Shown: positions 10,211 to 22,550 of the stretch, in pieces
How the letters are laid out: each line of letters opens with the position of its first letter
Numbering within the stretch: the stretch's first letter is position 1
NCBI GenBank assembly: GCA_011037195.1
Contig: JAAEAF010002760.1
Location: 220,316 to 284,315, forward strand
Length of the DNA: 64,000 bases
From: Triatoma infestans
Lineage: Eukaryota > Arthropoda > Insecta > Hemiptera > Reduviidae
Direction: 5' to 3'
The notes under the pieces: generated by a model
What the model saw: the letters and a program-made list of their open reading frames with translations, nothing else
What the model was told of the DNA's origin: nothing
Databases searched by the model: none
Position numbers and translations under genes: made by a program

Positions 10211-11480
10211 AGTGAATATGATGGTAGTCACATAAAAAGGGCGTGAAGGTCTTGTTAGGAGATGCCTCCTAGTGGAGGAGGTACTCCCTAATTATTACCA
10301 GAAAATGCTAACATGAAGTTAGGTGGTCGCGGAGCCAGTGGCGTTTCAGTATCTTGGAAGGATTGTGTGGGATAGAAAGGGAAGAGAGTTTTTGGACTAA
10401 AGGTTTAGAATGGTTGGATGTGAGGTCATGGAATTTTTTGTAACGCGCTTTTATTAACTGATGGACAAAAGGGATTTTGAGGTCAGTGTGAAGGGTTAGT
10501 TTGGAAACAAAGAACGGGGCATTGGTAATTCTTCTGAAGGTATTGGATTGAAAAGCTTGAATGCGATAGGAGTTGGAATGCTTGGTCGAACCCCAAACCT
10601 CGCATCCGTATGTCCAAAGGCGCTTTACAATAGTGTTGTAGATAGGTCTTTTGTTTTCAAGGGAAACTTTAGAGCGTCGGCCAAGTATATAGTATGCTCA
10701 AGAGAAGTTTGTAACCTCTGTTTAGTTAGTCCAGTCTTTTTAATAGTGTATGCGGATTCCAAGTGAGTCTTTTGTCTAGATAAAGTCCTAAATATTGGAC
10801 TTTGTCGACTGTCGGTTTTAGGTCCCATGAATGAAGATGGGCGGGAAAGTAGCGCGCCAGAGGATGAAGGATATGCATTTGCTTTTAGACCATTATTCTC
10901 CACTTAATAAGCCAATCTTGTAGAGAGATGATATGGGATTGTAGAGGGACGAGGTGCGAAAACAGGATTGGAATTTGGAGCAATAACACATGTATCATTA
11001 GCATAGAGTGGAAGGCGGGAAGGGATATAAGCAGCATTGAAAATATATAGCAGAGGAGCAAGGACACTGCCTTGGGGAACACCAGCATGGATTGGAAAGA
11101 TAGAAGATCTGGAGGAGCCAGAATGAACCCAGAAGGAACGATCCGACAGATAAGATTCTAGGATCATGTAGTAAGTAGAGGAAAGGACTCCCTCGAACTT
11201 CCACAGCAAACCTGCATGCCAAACCCGATCAAACGCCTGAGCGATGTCAAGGAAGACATGATTCGTTTGAATGCAAAAGATCAAGATTCTGGCCTGATGA
11301 GCCAGCTCAAACGACATCGAAAGTTGTAAACATTAACGAAAAAGTGATGTTATCACTTTGGTGGGGATTAAGACGGTATTGTTTATTTTGAAGTCTTACC
11401 AAGGAACCAAATGATCAATACCACTCTCCCAGTGGAGAGTTCTCTGACAGTTCAGCAACTAACCAAATTAATGATACTTT
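10210..11480 (-). mobile_element. LINE-J copy, RT palm to C-terminus, inactive
   Basis: Sense order: KQYRLNPHQSDN (fingers, about 11360), FLDIAQAFDRVWHAGLLWKF (motif with catalytic Asp, about 11200-11270), SYLSDRSF, AGVPQGSVLAPLLY (about 11030-11090), then YANDT at about 10992-11006 where YADDT is expected. This loses the first catalytic Asp of the pair. Downstream, in another frame, come LWTYGCEVWGSTKHSN and RITNAPFFVSKLTLHTDLKI, a stop, a short UTR and the (TAA)n tail. Frameshifts lie between 10900 and 10625. RNA-dependent DNA synthesis would not be possible from this copy. Confidence 0.9.
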
Positions 11481-12064
11481 GCACGAGAAACGTTCAGTGT
11501 TTTTTTATAGAATAAGTCTCTAAGATTTTTTTTTTTTTTATATATTTTCGAAAATGGTTTAAATGGTTTTTCTTTAACTCGGAATACTATCAGATATAAA
11601 ACAATTATTTTTATTAAATCTGAAATTGCAACAGTAACTTTTTCTTTAACAGCTATAGAAAAATAATGCAATATGAATATATATAAAAAAAAAAATACTA
11701 ATTGATAAAATAAAATAAATATAATTTATTTTTAAAAAGCATAAGTGAATTAATTTAATAAATTTTATATATAAATACAAATAATAATTATTCTGAAGGT
11801 TAAAAAAGATCAATTCTATCTTATTAAATCTTTGTTTGAAATTACCCTATATATACATAGTTTCTCACACGAATATAATAATAATATAATATACAACATT
11901 AGAATTAATTAGAATTGCATTATAAAACTGTATTTTACAGCAAATAATTATAAATATATATATACTATTCAGTTCCGTAGGTAATTTTTATATTTATGTG
12001 TATTTCATGTAAGGGTTAACAAATCACTCAGATAAATTGAATTAATAAATAAAAAAAATAATTG

Positions 12065-12125
<61 letters not shown>

Positions 12126-12390
12126 TAGTGATAATAATAATTATTATTATTATTAAATTTTTTCATGATAATAATCTATGGGTTCATTATTTTAAAATAA
12201 TTATATGATATAAGACTTTTAGTCAAATTTATTCCATCAAATTTTTAAAATATAAATATACATTAATTGTATAATTTATTTCTAGTCAGACATAATTTAT
12301 TTGTTAAAATCTTTTAAAATATAATTTAAAAAAAAAAAATCTGGTATTAAAATAATTTACAGAAAAATTTTCATTAAAAGTGTGGTTTAG
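11481..12390. other. Very AT-rich spacer
   Basis: No gene seen. Contains the (AAT)n array at 12067-12123 and an imperfect mirror of it at 12138-12155. Confidence 0.6.
12067..12123. repeat. (AAT)n microsatellite
   Basis: About 19 AAT units, followed after AATGTAGTG by AATAATAATTATTATTATT, which can fold back on it. Confidence 0.95.
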
Positions 12391-12725
12391 TTTAGATTCG
12401 AACGGGGAGGGCCACGCCTCACTCATGCCACTGCGACCTATAATAAGAGGTCTATTGTGGATTCCCTAAAATTATAGCACATCTCTCAGGTTCGCCCTCT
12501 TAAATCAGGTCTAGCAAAGCTGGAAGTGGCTCTGTCATGAAGCTCATGACTTCAGGATTGCTTGTCCACAGTAGAAGAAACCTTGCCCTCGCCAGACCGG
12601 CACACTCACAAAGTATGGGTGCCGGGGTTTCCTCCTCAGTCTTGCAGAATCGGCATAACGCGTATCCGCAAGTAGCAAGTGGGTGCCTATTCAGCCTACA
12701 ATGCCGTGTTAGTAGACCCACGTTA
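12391..12725 (-). mobile_element. LINE-RH 3' end, short copy
   Basis: Minus-strand frame GLLTRHCRLNRHPLATCGY, then CRFCKTEEETPAP and ILCECAGLARARFL. The knuckle has Pro in place of the expected His (C-x2-C-x8-P-x4-C). The stop is followed by a UTR with the family hairpin (12428-12460) and a CTAAACTAAACC-type tail. Only the last 70 or so codons remain. Confidence 0.85.
12428..12460 (-). other. LINE-RH 3'-UTR hairpin, copy 3
   Basis: Sense: outer CCAC/GTGG, spacer AATA, inner GACCT/AGGTC (5 perfect pairs), loop CTTATTAT. Confidence 0.65.
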
Positions 12726-12869
12726 ATGTGATGGATGTCAGAAATATATTTTATTTAAAAAAAATGTAACATTCGCTGGCAAAAGGGACTATTCAGGTAG
12801 AAGACCACTATTGTCTTTTAGACTTCATGAACTTGTTAGCATTTTCTACCCCTTCTTCACACAGGGGAA

Positions 12870-13210
12870 GATTTGAACAAACAATTAGAAGGCATTATTC
12901 TTTCAGGACAGTCTGTATTAGACATTCAAGTAGAACACTTGTTTTTCGCTCTCTTAGCATCACTGCCAGTTCCACAATATATTAACAAGTTTATAGATTC
13001 CTTGCAAATAACTTGTAGTTATTATTTTAATAGAATATATTTATTGTTAGCAGTGGTGACTACTTTCTTATTTTTTTGTGTTACTTCTCTCTCTTAAAAC
13101 TTAGATACACACAAGCCCTTTACAAAACCGCTCACGCTACAAACTACAAGCTACTACCGCTTACTCCAAACTACAACAACACATCAAACCAATAACATTT
13201 CATTAGTCTT
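12870..13210 (+). repeat. LTR-like repeat segment, copy 1
   Basis: Shares with 24890-25030 the ordered blocks ACAAGCCCTTTA, ACCGCTC, GCTAC, and CACATCA then AAACCA. It looks like the U5 side of an LTR, but no primer-binding site or coding is attached. Family unknown. Confidence 0.4.
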
Positions 13211-14714
13211 ATATCCCTTCGACTAAGACTCAGTAGATCTCTGGTAAATTTAGACAAATGTCTCTTGATGAAGGGTTTGGCCTACCTCTGAATTGGTGGT
13301 CTCTCCCACCAATGCAGACGCTATACTTCTATCCGACCCTTGATAGAAGTTTGAATTAGGCTTTTGGACAACTAGCAGTAGGGTTTGGGGCAAAAAAAAA
13401 AAAGAAGTGTGGTTTACTAACGTTTTAAACAGACTTACCATTAAAAAGGTGGTGGAAGTTATCATATATGCCTGAGTGTACTTAGTATGGGAGCGCCCTC
13501 TGTCACAACTAAATCTTGTAGGGGCAATTTAAAGTTGAACCTAATTGATAGGTTCCCAAAAATCAGTTTTCATTCGGAAAAATTTTTCAATTATAGGTAT
13601 CTAAGCATCCCAAATTAATTTTGCAATTAATTGTATCTAAGTACTAAGCATCCCAAATTTAAAGAAACTCGTTATAGCCCTTTCACTATGAAATTGCAAT
13701 AATCTCATGAGTCTATTCTGTAAAATGGCATTTCTGGTTAGCCGATTCATTGCTATTTGGATCCAATGAATCTTTAATGATTTGGATCCCATTACAATAT
13801 ACAATAGAAACATTAAAAAAAAATAACATTACCAACATTTATTTATAGTTTCTGCTTTCAATTAGTATTCCTAAATACTAATTACATATTTTACGTCACA
13901 AAATGCTCCCAAAAGCACGAAAGTCATATCAAATTTAATTTCTGAATTATGCCTTGTAACCATAATATCTAGACATAGCTTTGTTTAATGCAATAGTTTT
14001 TACTGTTGTAATATTGTCTCTAGAAGGCGGGGGAAGTTGGATAGAAATATGGAAGAGAGAGAAACTTATTAGGCTAGGAGGGGAATTAGTGCCTTCTTCT
14101 TGTGAGTTTGATAATTATAATAGTTAATATGGTAAATAATTAAGTCAGGTGTAATTTGTTAATAAAATGCTACCGTTAATGCTGCTATAATTGAATAGTT
14201 TGTAACTTGACTTCCTATACATTGTTATGTGGCCAAACATGATTAGAGAAACTCCAAGTTAGTGATACATGATTTATTATCTAATAATAATATAATAGCC
14301 ATTTATGTTTTAGTTCACAAATGGCATATTTTTTTTTTGTCCGCAATTTATAATAAATAAACAAATCGGCTTTAAGTCGTGGCTTTTTTAAAGGTTAGAG
14401 TGCTGTTAATAATCTACTTAAATATGTTAAATAAAAAAACAAAGTAAAAAAAAAATATAGAAATTATAAAGTTAAGTCACTTTTTGAAAAATTAAATAAT
14501 TTCTTTTCTTTTCTGCTATTACACACATTTTTAAATTTTGTTTTAAATAAACTAATTTTTACTCTTATTTATATTCAAATCCCTTTTAAAAATAAATTTC
14601 ATTTATTATTTCTTTACACACTTTTATTTTATTTATTTTAATATCCTGAATTAATCTTGTATTAGTCTTGATATAAACACACTTTCGAATACACGGTTTT
14701 CAACCTTTCCCATT
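13211..14714. other. AT-rich spacer, no gene seen
   Basis: Only small structure: AAGCATCCCAAATT repeated at about 13604 and 13648 with diverged flanks. Confidence 0.5.
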
Positions 14715-14925
14715 CTGTTTTATTTCTAGCTACCCTCATCCAGATAAAACCCCCCACAAACTTTTCTAAACTCTTCTTTCAGTCCTTCTTGTTTCCTTTT
14801 CATTCCCCTGGAATACCATTCCACAATTTTTTTGGACCACCTCTCGTCTTTTTTTTTTTTTTTATATGTCCTGCCCAGTTCCATTTTCTTTCCGTCACTA
14901 TTTTACCATCATCCAGCAGAAGTCG
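14715..14925 (-). mobile_element. RTE-like LINE C-terminal fragment
   Basis: Minus-strand frame ERKWNWAGHIKKKKKDERW, then VEWYSRGMKRKQ and FRKVCGGF. The string W.WAGH....D.RW is characteristic of the C-terminal part of one insect RTE-like LINE lineage. Short and degraded, and different from the elements at 19199 and 26922. Confidence 0.65.
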
Positions 14926-15635
14926 ATGATTAAATCCACCAGATTTATTATAATATAAAAGATATTAATTTAAAAAATAAAGGAAATAAAAAAATCATAA
15001 AAACTGGGTGGGGATACAATAAAATAAAACAAGAAATAACAACTGAAGAAGATTCATTGAGAATGTCAAGGTTTGTCTGCGAGATATTCCTTTTTAAAAC
15101 TTCATAAAATGGGGGAATTAGTGTGGTATATAAGATGTCACATTCCATTCTATTCTGTTTCTTTTATCTTACTGCTTTTAGTAGTGATAATTTTCATGAT
15201 AATATTAGCGGTTAATTATTTTGTAGATTATTATTATAAGATACATACCTGTATTTATTAATAATTAAAATGAATGATCCATTAAATAACTTAGTAGCTA
15301 TTTCTTACGTTATTAATCATTTACACTACTCATTACAATAACATTAAACTATATGATTGCAATAACAATAAAGTAGTTAATTTATAGCAACTAAAAGATA
15401 ATGTTAATTTTTCTATTTAATAATTCATGACATCTTGTTAATTGTTACAGCTTTAACACGTCTGTGTAATGTTATATGGCCAAGCAATAATTTATTTAAC
15501 AACTTCACATAGAATAATAAAAAGTAGAAACTATATTTACAAACCATTCAATCTTAATATATTTACACTGATAAATCTAGTGTAAAACTGATAATCATTT
15601 AATACAGTTAATATAATTTTTGAACCTGATATATT
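14926..15635. other. AT-rich spacer, nothing recognised
   Basis: Open frames here are short, hydrophobic and composition-driven; none is supported. Confidence 0.5.
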
Positions 15636-15639
15636 TTAA

Positions 15640-16375
15640 CTTTCTCTTACTCCTAGTAAGAGGAAGTATTGTAATCGTGTCAAATTTTCGATATCGAGTT
15701 TTCACCAGAAGTATACGTTTTGAGGTCCCCTGAGTCCAAAAAAGTGGTTTTTAGCAAATAGTCTGTGTGTGTGTGTGTGTGTGTGTGTGGGTGAGTGTGT
15801 GTGTGTGTGTGTGTGTGTGTCTGTGTGTATGTATGTGAGCAGCATAGCTCAAAAACGAAAAATCGTAGAGAGTTGAAACTTGATATAACGTTTAGGTATC
15901 ACCATGGTATTTGGCAGTAGGTTATCTGTCAAAATTCCTCAACCGGAAGTATCACATTACTAGTTTGTATTTTTAGTTTTTGCAATTTTCTCAAAAATGG
16001 CTCTGACGATTTTCTTCAAACGTGTTATATCAACTACACACACAAAGAGGTACAACTTTTATTTGTAACATTTCTCCGGGAAAATTCATTTAAGGGCACT
16101 TTTAGGAGAGGGGCGGGGTTACAACTTCCTCTAAAGTGCTATCGTTATATAATTCTATCATCCAAACAAAATTACCTAGAAATAAATAGATCCCAAAATT
16201 CCGAGTTTTAAGAGAATTAGTAAACTGGAAGTGCCCTTTTACTGAACAGGTTTTTCAGTTTTCGACGAATTTCTTTAAATTTGTACACAAACTATAAGAT
16301 TTGTCAATTATAATTTTGAGAACAGTAGTAAGAGAAAGTTGTGTAAGTGTTTCACACCAAATTTTTTTTACTCAG
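15640..16375 (+). repeat. FamA copy
   Basis: Starts ACTTTCTCTTACTCC, followed by TAGTAAGAGGAAGT; has the TG tract at 15764-15828, then TTTAGGTATCACCATGG, one full module and a shortened second one, and ends AGTAAGAGAAAGTTGTG. About one module is missing compared with 50213-51210. Confidence 0.9.
15764..15828. repeat. (TG)n microsatellite in FamA
   Basis: Long TG tract with GGTGAG and TCTG interruptions at the standard FamA position. Confidence 0.95.
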
Positions 16376-16789
16376 TTACCCTAATATAAATACGTATATT
16401 ATTTAAAGGGGATTAATTATCGACGGTTATATTAGTTAATACCATACGGTTGAAAAAGTATTTGAAAATGATTAAATTATTGTAGTCCACAAGACAGGAC
16501 TAATAACATTAAAAAACCTAAGAAAATATGAAATTTTAACGTCATAGATTCACCGGAAACTTCTAGGAAAATTGTTTAAAAATAAAAATGAATCATTTAT
16601 GTTAACAACAGTTTCGAGAAAATTCTTAAAAAAATTTGCAACCTACTTGTAAATTTATCCGTTCGATTAAATTTCTTTTTTTCAAATTTGAATTCAAGCA
16701 AGGCTTTTATGTATCTTAAAAAAAAATTATGTTACTTTAGTACACATTACGCAGGAAGTAGTAGTTTAAAAGGAAGAGGTTGTTGATGT
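16376..16789. other. AT-rich spacer
   Basis: Nothing recognised. Confidence 0.5.
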
Positions 16790-17590
16790 CCCACGAATCC
16801 TCCAAAAAAATCAATTTTCCAGGAAACATTATATCAATAAAAGTGATAGGCCTTTATATGTGTGCAGATGTGAAAAAGTTAAAAAAAAAAAATCGTTGGA
16901 GCCATTTTTGGAAAAATGGCAAAAACTGAAGAAAAACTTCTTCATACTAGGAGTGAGAGAAAAAACAATAAAATCCTCCTGGTTGATGGAGTTAGTCCTC
17001 CCTAAACCTTATGGTCAGATAGGGTGATGTTATCTAAACGGAATATCAAGTTTAAGCTTCCTGCGATTATTTCGTTATTGAGGTATTTGGTCACACACAC
17101 AAACTGTAGTGGGAGTTTCAGGGGTTTAAAATTAATAAATAAATGCTATTAATACTGCACGATAATTAATATATGTTCACTTATGATTCTAAGGACTTGA
17201 CTTAAGAGATTAAGAGGCAGGAAGAGAAACTCAATGAGAGAATGAGAGATAGGCATGTAACTCATATGTAGACTGGATATTTATGGTTTTTATGGTTGGC
17301 TGATCGCACGGAAGATGTCTTTGCTCTAGAACAAGGTGATAGAATGGGGCCTCCACTGTCCTTTATTCCCTTTTATACGACCTTGGCGTTCCTTGCGGAT
17401 AACAGGGAACTAATTTGACTGTGATTTGCCATCACAAAAGCATACAGGCACGAACATACAAACATACACACTCACATATTTGCTGAAAACATTTTGTTTT
17501 CTTATTTAGGAGAACTCAAAACTTATATTTCCGTGAAAATCTCACAATTCGAAAGTTTCACACGATCGCAATACTACATCTCAATAATCT
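16790..17590 (-). repeat. FamA-related copy, split by an LTR
   Basis: 16790-17104 (ATCGTTGGAGCC, then CGGAATATCAAGTTTAAGC) and 17437-17590 (ACATACACACTCACA, then AACTCAAAACTTATATTTCC) are adjacent parts of one minus-strand FamA copy, interrupted by the LTR-X copy at 17105-17436. Confidence 0.75.
17105..17436 (-). mobile_element. LTR-X solo LTR (332 bp) inserted in FamA
   Basis: Begins TGTAGTGGGAG and ends CATCACA on the plus strand, so in sense it runs TGTG...CTCCCACTACA, with TG...CA ends. Flanks AAAC (17101-17104) and AAAG (17437-17440) fit a 4-bp target duplication with one change. The 3' end matches the LTR-X copies at 41677-42419 and 60112-60831. No internal region is attached. Confidence 0.65.
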
Positions 17591-17629
17591 AGCAGTATAT
17601 TTCCGGTAAGATTAATATTTCCGGATTAT

Positions 17630-17730
17630 TTCTTAGTTTCAGTAAGAGGAAATATTGTAATCGTGTAAAATTTTCGATATCTTATTCCACCGGAAAAAGT
17701 GTTCTTTCTAGAAAATGGTCTCTGTTGTTA
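17630..17730 (+). repeat. FamA 5'-end fragment
   Basis: CAGTAAGAGGAAATATTGTA, ATCGTGT, TTTTCGATATC match the first 100 bases of FamA; the copy stops before the TG tract. Confidence 0.7.
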
Positions 17731-18365
17731 TATACATATTGTAATGTTCATGTATTGGAGGGGTAAATTAAATTAAATTGTATATGTTAAATAATAATTA
17801 TAATTATAATGTGGAATCTTCTCTAAAGGGATCTCATGAGGTCTGTGTTATCTGTATTGAGCAAGGGATAAAAAATAAGCAGAAAATAAACATAAAAAGA
17901 AATGCATATAATTCAAGGATAAATCTTACTACATATCAAATCTGATTCTTTAAATAGCAATAATAATATTAAGCAGAAACTATGTGTATACTTTACAATA
18001 CATAAAAAGGTTTACTTGAAGGTTGGGCCTTTAGCACTTCGACACTGTTATATCAATTGCACACTTTCCTTCACCATAAAAATGTGATTCTCACTTATTT
18101 GAGGCTCTACGTGTATATAATCTCTATTGAAGAGAGAAAGGAAGGGAAATTCTCTTTTATTGTACTAAAGGTATTCAACCTTCCTGGCAAAACTACAGTA
18201 CATTATTGTTTTCATCCAACCTTCAAAAAAAAACCAGGCTTGAGATTCCTCTAAATAATTAATCATTATTAAATATATTTTTACTAATATATTTTACTGA
18301 TAATTACAAAATTATAATTTATATTTTCATTTCTCCCCAATATCCTACACATTGCAATATATTTT
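17731..18365. other. AT-rich spacer
   Basis: Nothing recognised. Confidence 0.5.
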
Positions 18366-19080
18366 TTTTTGGAATCGACCTCTACGCTGATGATGTTGCT
18401 TTGTACACATCATCATGGAGATTTGACACTCTTACTAAAAGACTTACATCTGCAATAGACAAACTGACAAAATACTGCACTAAATGGAAAAAAGGAAAAT
18501 AAATCATGACAAAACAAACGCCATAATGTTTACTAAACGTAGACCTACAATCAACAGAGAAAATAAACACAATAATACTTTGATCCCTTGGACTAACAAC
18601 GTCAAGTACCTCGAAATAACTCTGGACAACAAATTGAACTTGACTACCCACGTAAAGAACAAAGTGAATTCTGGAAAAATGACTATAAGACTAGTCTTCC
18701 CGTTACTGTCAAGCGACTCAAAAATGACTACACAAAACAAACTCCTACAGTACAAAGTTGTCATCAGACCGATATTACTTTACGCTACCTCCGCCTGGAG
18801 CCTGACTAGTAACAGTAACATCCAAAAACTTCACATAACCCAGAACAAATACCTAAGACTTGCAACTGACTCACCACGACACACCAAAATCGATCTACTT
18901 CACGTAAAATCTTCTTCTGTAACCTCAGTTTATTCCAAAATCCTCAGTTAAATAAGCCAAAATCATCTCTTTGAAACTCCTCTCCACTCTAGACGGTCAT
19001 CCCAATCCATTCTGCCGCGAAATAGCAACCTACGATCTCTGCATAAATTGCAGGCATAAAAGATTGAAACACATCCTCTC
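18366..19080 (+). mobile_element. LINE-J RT fragment with YADD
   Basis: Frame 1 reads YADDVALYTSSWRFDTLTK (YADD at 18383-18394), the catalytic palm motif of reverse transcriptase. At about 18490 the frame shifts and continues uninterrupted for about 155 codons: KINHDKTNAIMFTKRRP, YLEITLDNKLNL, NKLLQYKVVIRPILLYA, then HITQNKYLRLA and a stop at 18951. The order of conserved strings matches Jockey-clade elements. The N-terminal half of RT is missing, so the copy is 5' truncated and has one frameshift. Confidence 0.9.
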
Positions 19081-19198
19081 TTAATATTTTCCAGGTTTTT
19101 TTTCCCTTTTTCCCTGCATATTTTCCTCGCCTTATCTCAGAACTCACTATACAAACAATGTAGGAAGGTTATAATGTTGATGTACATTGGAACTTCTA

Positions 19199-19616
19199 TG
19201 GCTATTGTCATCATCATCATCATCATCATCATAATCGTGTGCCTCTTCTACCGCCTTAGCGGTATGAGGCTCCCTTCATCTTCTACCTTTTCCTCCGTCC
19301 CTCTCTGTCCTCCACCAAAGCTCTCCTATCGCCCCACACAATTCCTCTTTTCCCGCACGCTTTTTTTAGATCTCTTCCCACCTGCATCGTGGTCTACCTC
19401 TTCCTCTTCGTCACCCTATCTGTGCTTCATACGCATTCTACTGTCGGAATCCATCCATAGAACATGCCCGAACCAGCGCAGCCTATTTTCTACTATTATT
19501 TTTTCTGCTGGCTGTATATTCAAGCTGCATCTTATTGTGGCATTATGAACCCTGTCCCTTCTTGTCTTCCCCTCTATCTTCCTTAAATACTTCATCTCAA
19601 TTGCCTGTATTCTACA
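19199..19616 (-). mobile_element. RTE-like LINE C-terminus with (ATG)n tail
   Basis: Minus frame RIQAIEMKYLRKIEGKTRRD, then NIQPAEKIIVENRLRWFGHV and a stop after MRMKHR. Then a charged, Glu-rich tract leads to a (GAT)n tail (19206-19233 on the plus strand as ATC repeats). The RLRWFGHV motif marks the same broad lineage as 26922-27752, but sequence and tail differ, so it is a separate family. Confidence 0.8.
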
Positions 19617-20855
19617 TATTATTATTGTACATATGTATATTTGTAATAAGCTTTTTATCTATCTATCGATAGGCAATGTTTTCTAGATATGTCGTCATTG
19701 ACATGTTCTAGTCCGCAATATTTTGGGGGTATTTGGAGGAGGTAATAAGATTTTCAGATTGATTTAGCCTTAAAGTAAGCTAGTAATCTTTCTGAATGAA
19801 TAGAATTCTTTCAGTGGTTTCCCAATTAAATTTAAAATTAATTCAATCATCTTTCTTGTCCAATAAACTTTTGCCAGTAATTCTGATAAAGATAAAATAA
19901 CAAGCAACACATTATTATTACTTAATTGAAATAGAATCTTCTTTGTTAGAAATTCAGAGTTAACAGAAACTATCCAATAACTTAGTTTTACATGTATAAT
20001 TACATAAAACTGGGCGTTTACAAAGTAATTCAGATTTAATGTCCGAAATGTTATACAAATAAGATATTTATATTTGAAAAGATACTGTGGAAACCAACAG
20101 AGTGAGAAAAGTAGTACCGACATTGATAAAAATTAATATAAGAAAAAAAAAAGTACAGTGTGGCACCCTCGTCGGATTTGATTTAGATAGCGGCATCTTT
20201 TAGATTTATTTGCCGCCACTGAAACTTTCTTAACAAGCCAAAGCAACTTCTACGCACTATTTAACACTAACTATTAACCCCGCGCTAGAAGGTTCTTTTT
20301 CCTCTCTCTCTGTTTATTTTATTTTATTTTTTTTTTTTACATTTAATATGTTTTACAAAACATTTAACATAGTCTCTGTGGCATGTGTGTGGGCCTATAC
20401 ATTAATATATAATTACATAATACATATTAATGTTGTTACATTTGCCACACACCACACCATTCTGCGGTATATTCTTTGATATTTTGAACAGACATTCGGC
20501 TTTATAGAAAATAAATCGCTTGATTAACAAGTATGACTTGTTAGTTAATACCGATTTTAGTCACGAATAAAAAAAAAATATATATATATCGGGATAGAAT
20601 TGTAATTATTTTAAGAATAAAATGTTTTTTTTTTTTTAATTTAAATGTCGAGATTAGTAAATGGTTCGTTCTCAAGGTGTATTCAAATAATTCAATATGG
20701 CTAAATATTTTATTTACATAATGAAACATTGTTGAAACAAAATAAATTGTATGTAAATTGTATATTTATAAAATTTTGAATTTTTTTTTATTATTATCTC
20801 ATTAAATATATTATTTATAGCATTTTAATTAATAGATTGGCTTATTTTTCGAAAT
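19617..20855. other. AT-rich spacer
   Basis: No gene seen. Contains A and T runs at 20138, 20326, 20566 and 20624. Confidence 0.55.
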
Positions 20856-21365
20856 TAAAAAATAAATAAATCTGTTGTGAAAACACCCACACGACATTCT
20901 CTTAATGAATTTACATAGTTCTGATTTATTCATGTACAACGGATTACCCAGTTTACAAATTTCACTTAAAACTTTAAATGTAAAATATAATTCATCCGAA
21001 ATATAATAAGGCCAAAATGTGGCTCTTCCAGTAATCCAATTTTCTAGAAATTCGTAATTTTGGCCACATTTAAAAAATCTTATTAATATTACATTGATGA
21101 TAGAATCGTATAAAGTACTGAAACGGGATTTTAAAGGAAAGCCAAGCCCAACGTTACTCTTCTTCTCCTCCAATAACAAATCCTATAATGTAATTTTCCA
21201 GAAAAATATATCAAATAAATGTTGTAGCTCTTTATCGTATAATCGTAAAATAACGGAAATATTCATTCTGTAATGTAGGCACATCCGGTTGACCAATTTT
21301 AACCGAAATCTGATTGTCATTTCCACTCGTGGGCGACTAAATGAAACAAGTTTCAGCTTACTGGG
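20856..21365 (-). repeat. FamA-like older subfamily (FamA2)
   Basis: Carries GTGAAAACACCCACACGACA at its left end and AAATGTTGTAGCTCTTTATC plus CACATCCGGTTGACC inside, matching FamA landmarks at lower similarity. It shares CCGAAATCTGATTGTC with 25271-25590, which defines a subfamily. Confidence 0.6.
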
Positions 21366-21369
21366 ATGT

Positions 21370-21500
21370 TCCGTTTTTACTTTCTCTTACTCCGAGTAAG
21401 AGGAAGTATTGTAATCGTGTCAAATTTTCGATATTGAGTTTTCACCAGAAATATCCGTTTTGAGGTCCACTAAGTCCAAAAAAGTGGGTTTTAACAAATG

Positions 21501-21541
<41 letters not shown>

Positions 21542-22330
21542 AGCAGCATAGCACAAAAACGAAAAACCGTAGAAAGTTGAAACTTGGTATTCCGTTTAGG
21601 TATCACCATGGGATCTGACGTACGTTATCTGTCAAAATTCCTCAACCGGAATTACCGAAATTTTACAAGTTAAATTTTTTACTTTTTTGCGATTTTCTTC
21701 AAACTTGTTATATCAACTACACATACTAACAGCTATAACTTTTATTTGAAACATTTCTCCGGGAAAATTTATTTAAGGGCACTTCTGGGGTAGAGGTGGG
21801 GTTAGGTTTTTCATCTTAACTGCTGTTTCAGTTTATTAGACAATTCTGTCATCTAAATAATGTTAATAAGAATTAAATATGTTGTTGAAATTCCGAATTT
21901 GAAAAAATCGGATACCGGAAGTGCGTTTGTTTTAACACTTTACTAAATGATTTTTCACTTTTTCTCGATTTTCTTGAACTTCTTGTATAAACTAAACCTG
22001 CAATGATCTGCATCTTTTATTTATAACATTTCTCTGGGAAAATTCATTTAAGAGCACTTTTAGGGGAAGGGCGGGGTTACAGCTTCCTCTAAGTATGTAT
22101 CATAGTTGATTATACAATTCTATCATCCAAACAATAATAATTAGAAATAAATGGATGGCCAAAATTCCAAGTTTTAAGAAAATTTAGTAAGCCGGAAGTG
22201 CGCTTTTACTGAACACATTTTTCAGTTTTCGACGAATTTCGTTATATTTGGTACACAAACCTTTGTCAATTATAATTTTGAGAACAGGAGTAAGAGAAAG
22301 TTGTGTGAGTGTTTCACTCCAGATATTTTT
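21370..22330 (+). repeat. FamA copy, near full length
   Basis: 15-bp terminal inverted repeat ACTTTCTCTTACTCC at 21379-21393 and GGAGTAAGAGAAAGT at 22287-22301. It has the TG tract 21504-21536, two modules and the TGTGAGTGTTTCACTCCAGA end hairpin. Lies head to head with the minus copy at 22551-23298. Confidence 0.9.
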
Positions 22331-22550
22331 TAGTTATTTGGAATAAAATCATAAACAGACTAATTTCTAACAATCACTTTTTCATATTTAGGGCACCTCA
22401 AGACATGTATTGACAATGCAATTTTGAAAATTTAAACAAGAACCCAAAACTTCCTTTCAGTATAAGAATACCTTCAGACTGCAGCATCTGACCGGACAGT
22501 TATTTTCTTGTAACATATCTAGCAACTAGTATTTAAATTTTCTCAATTAA

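Noticed and set aside
18484..18951. 155-codon frame as a host gene
   Set aside because: It continues, after a frameshift, the YADD-bearing frame of a Jockey-like reverse transcriptase.
19174..19548. 124-codon plus-strand frame
   Set aside because: It is the complement of the RTE-like LINE coding sequence on the minus strand (RLRWFGHV).
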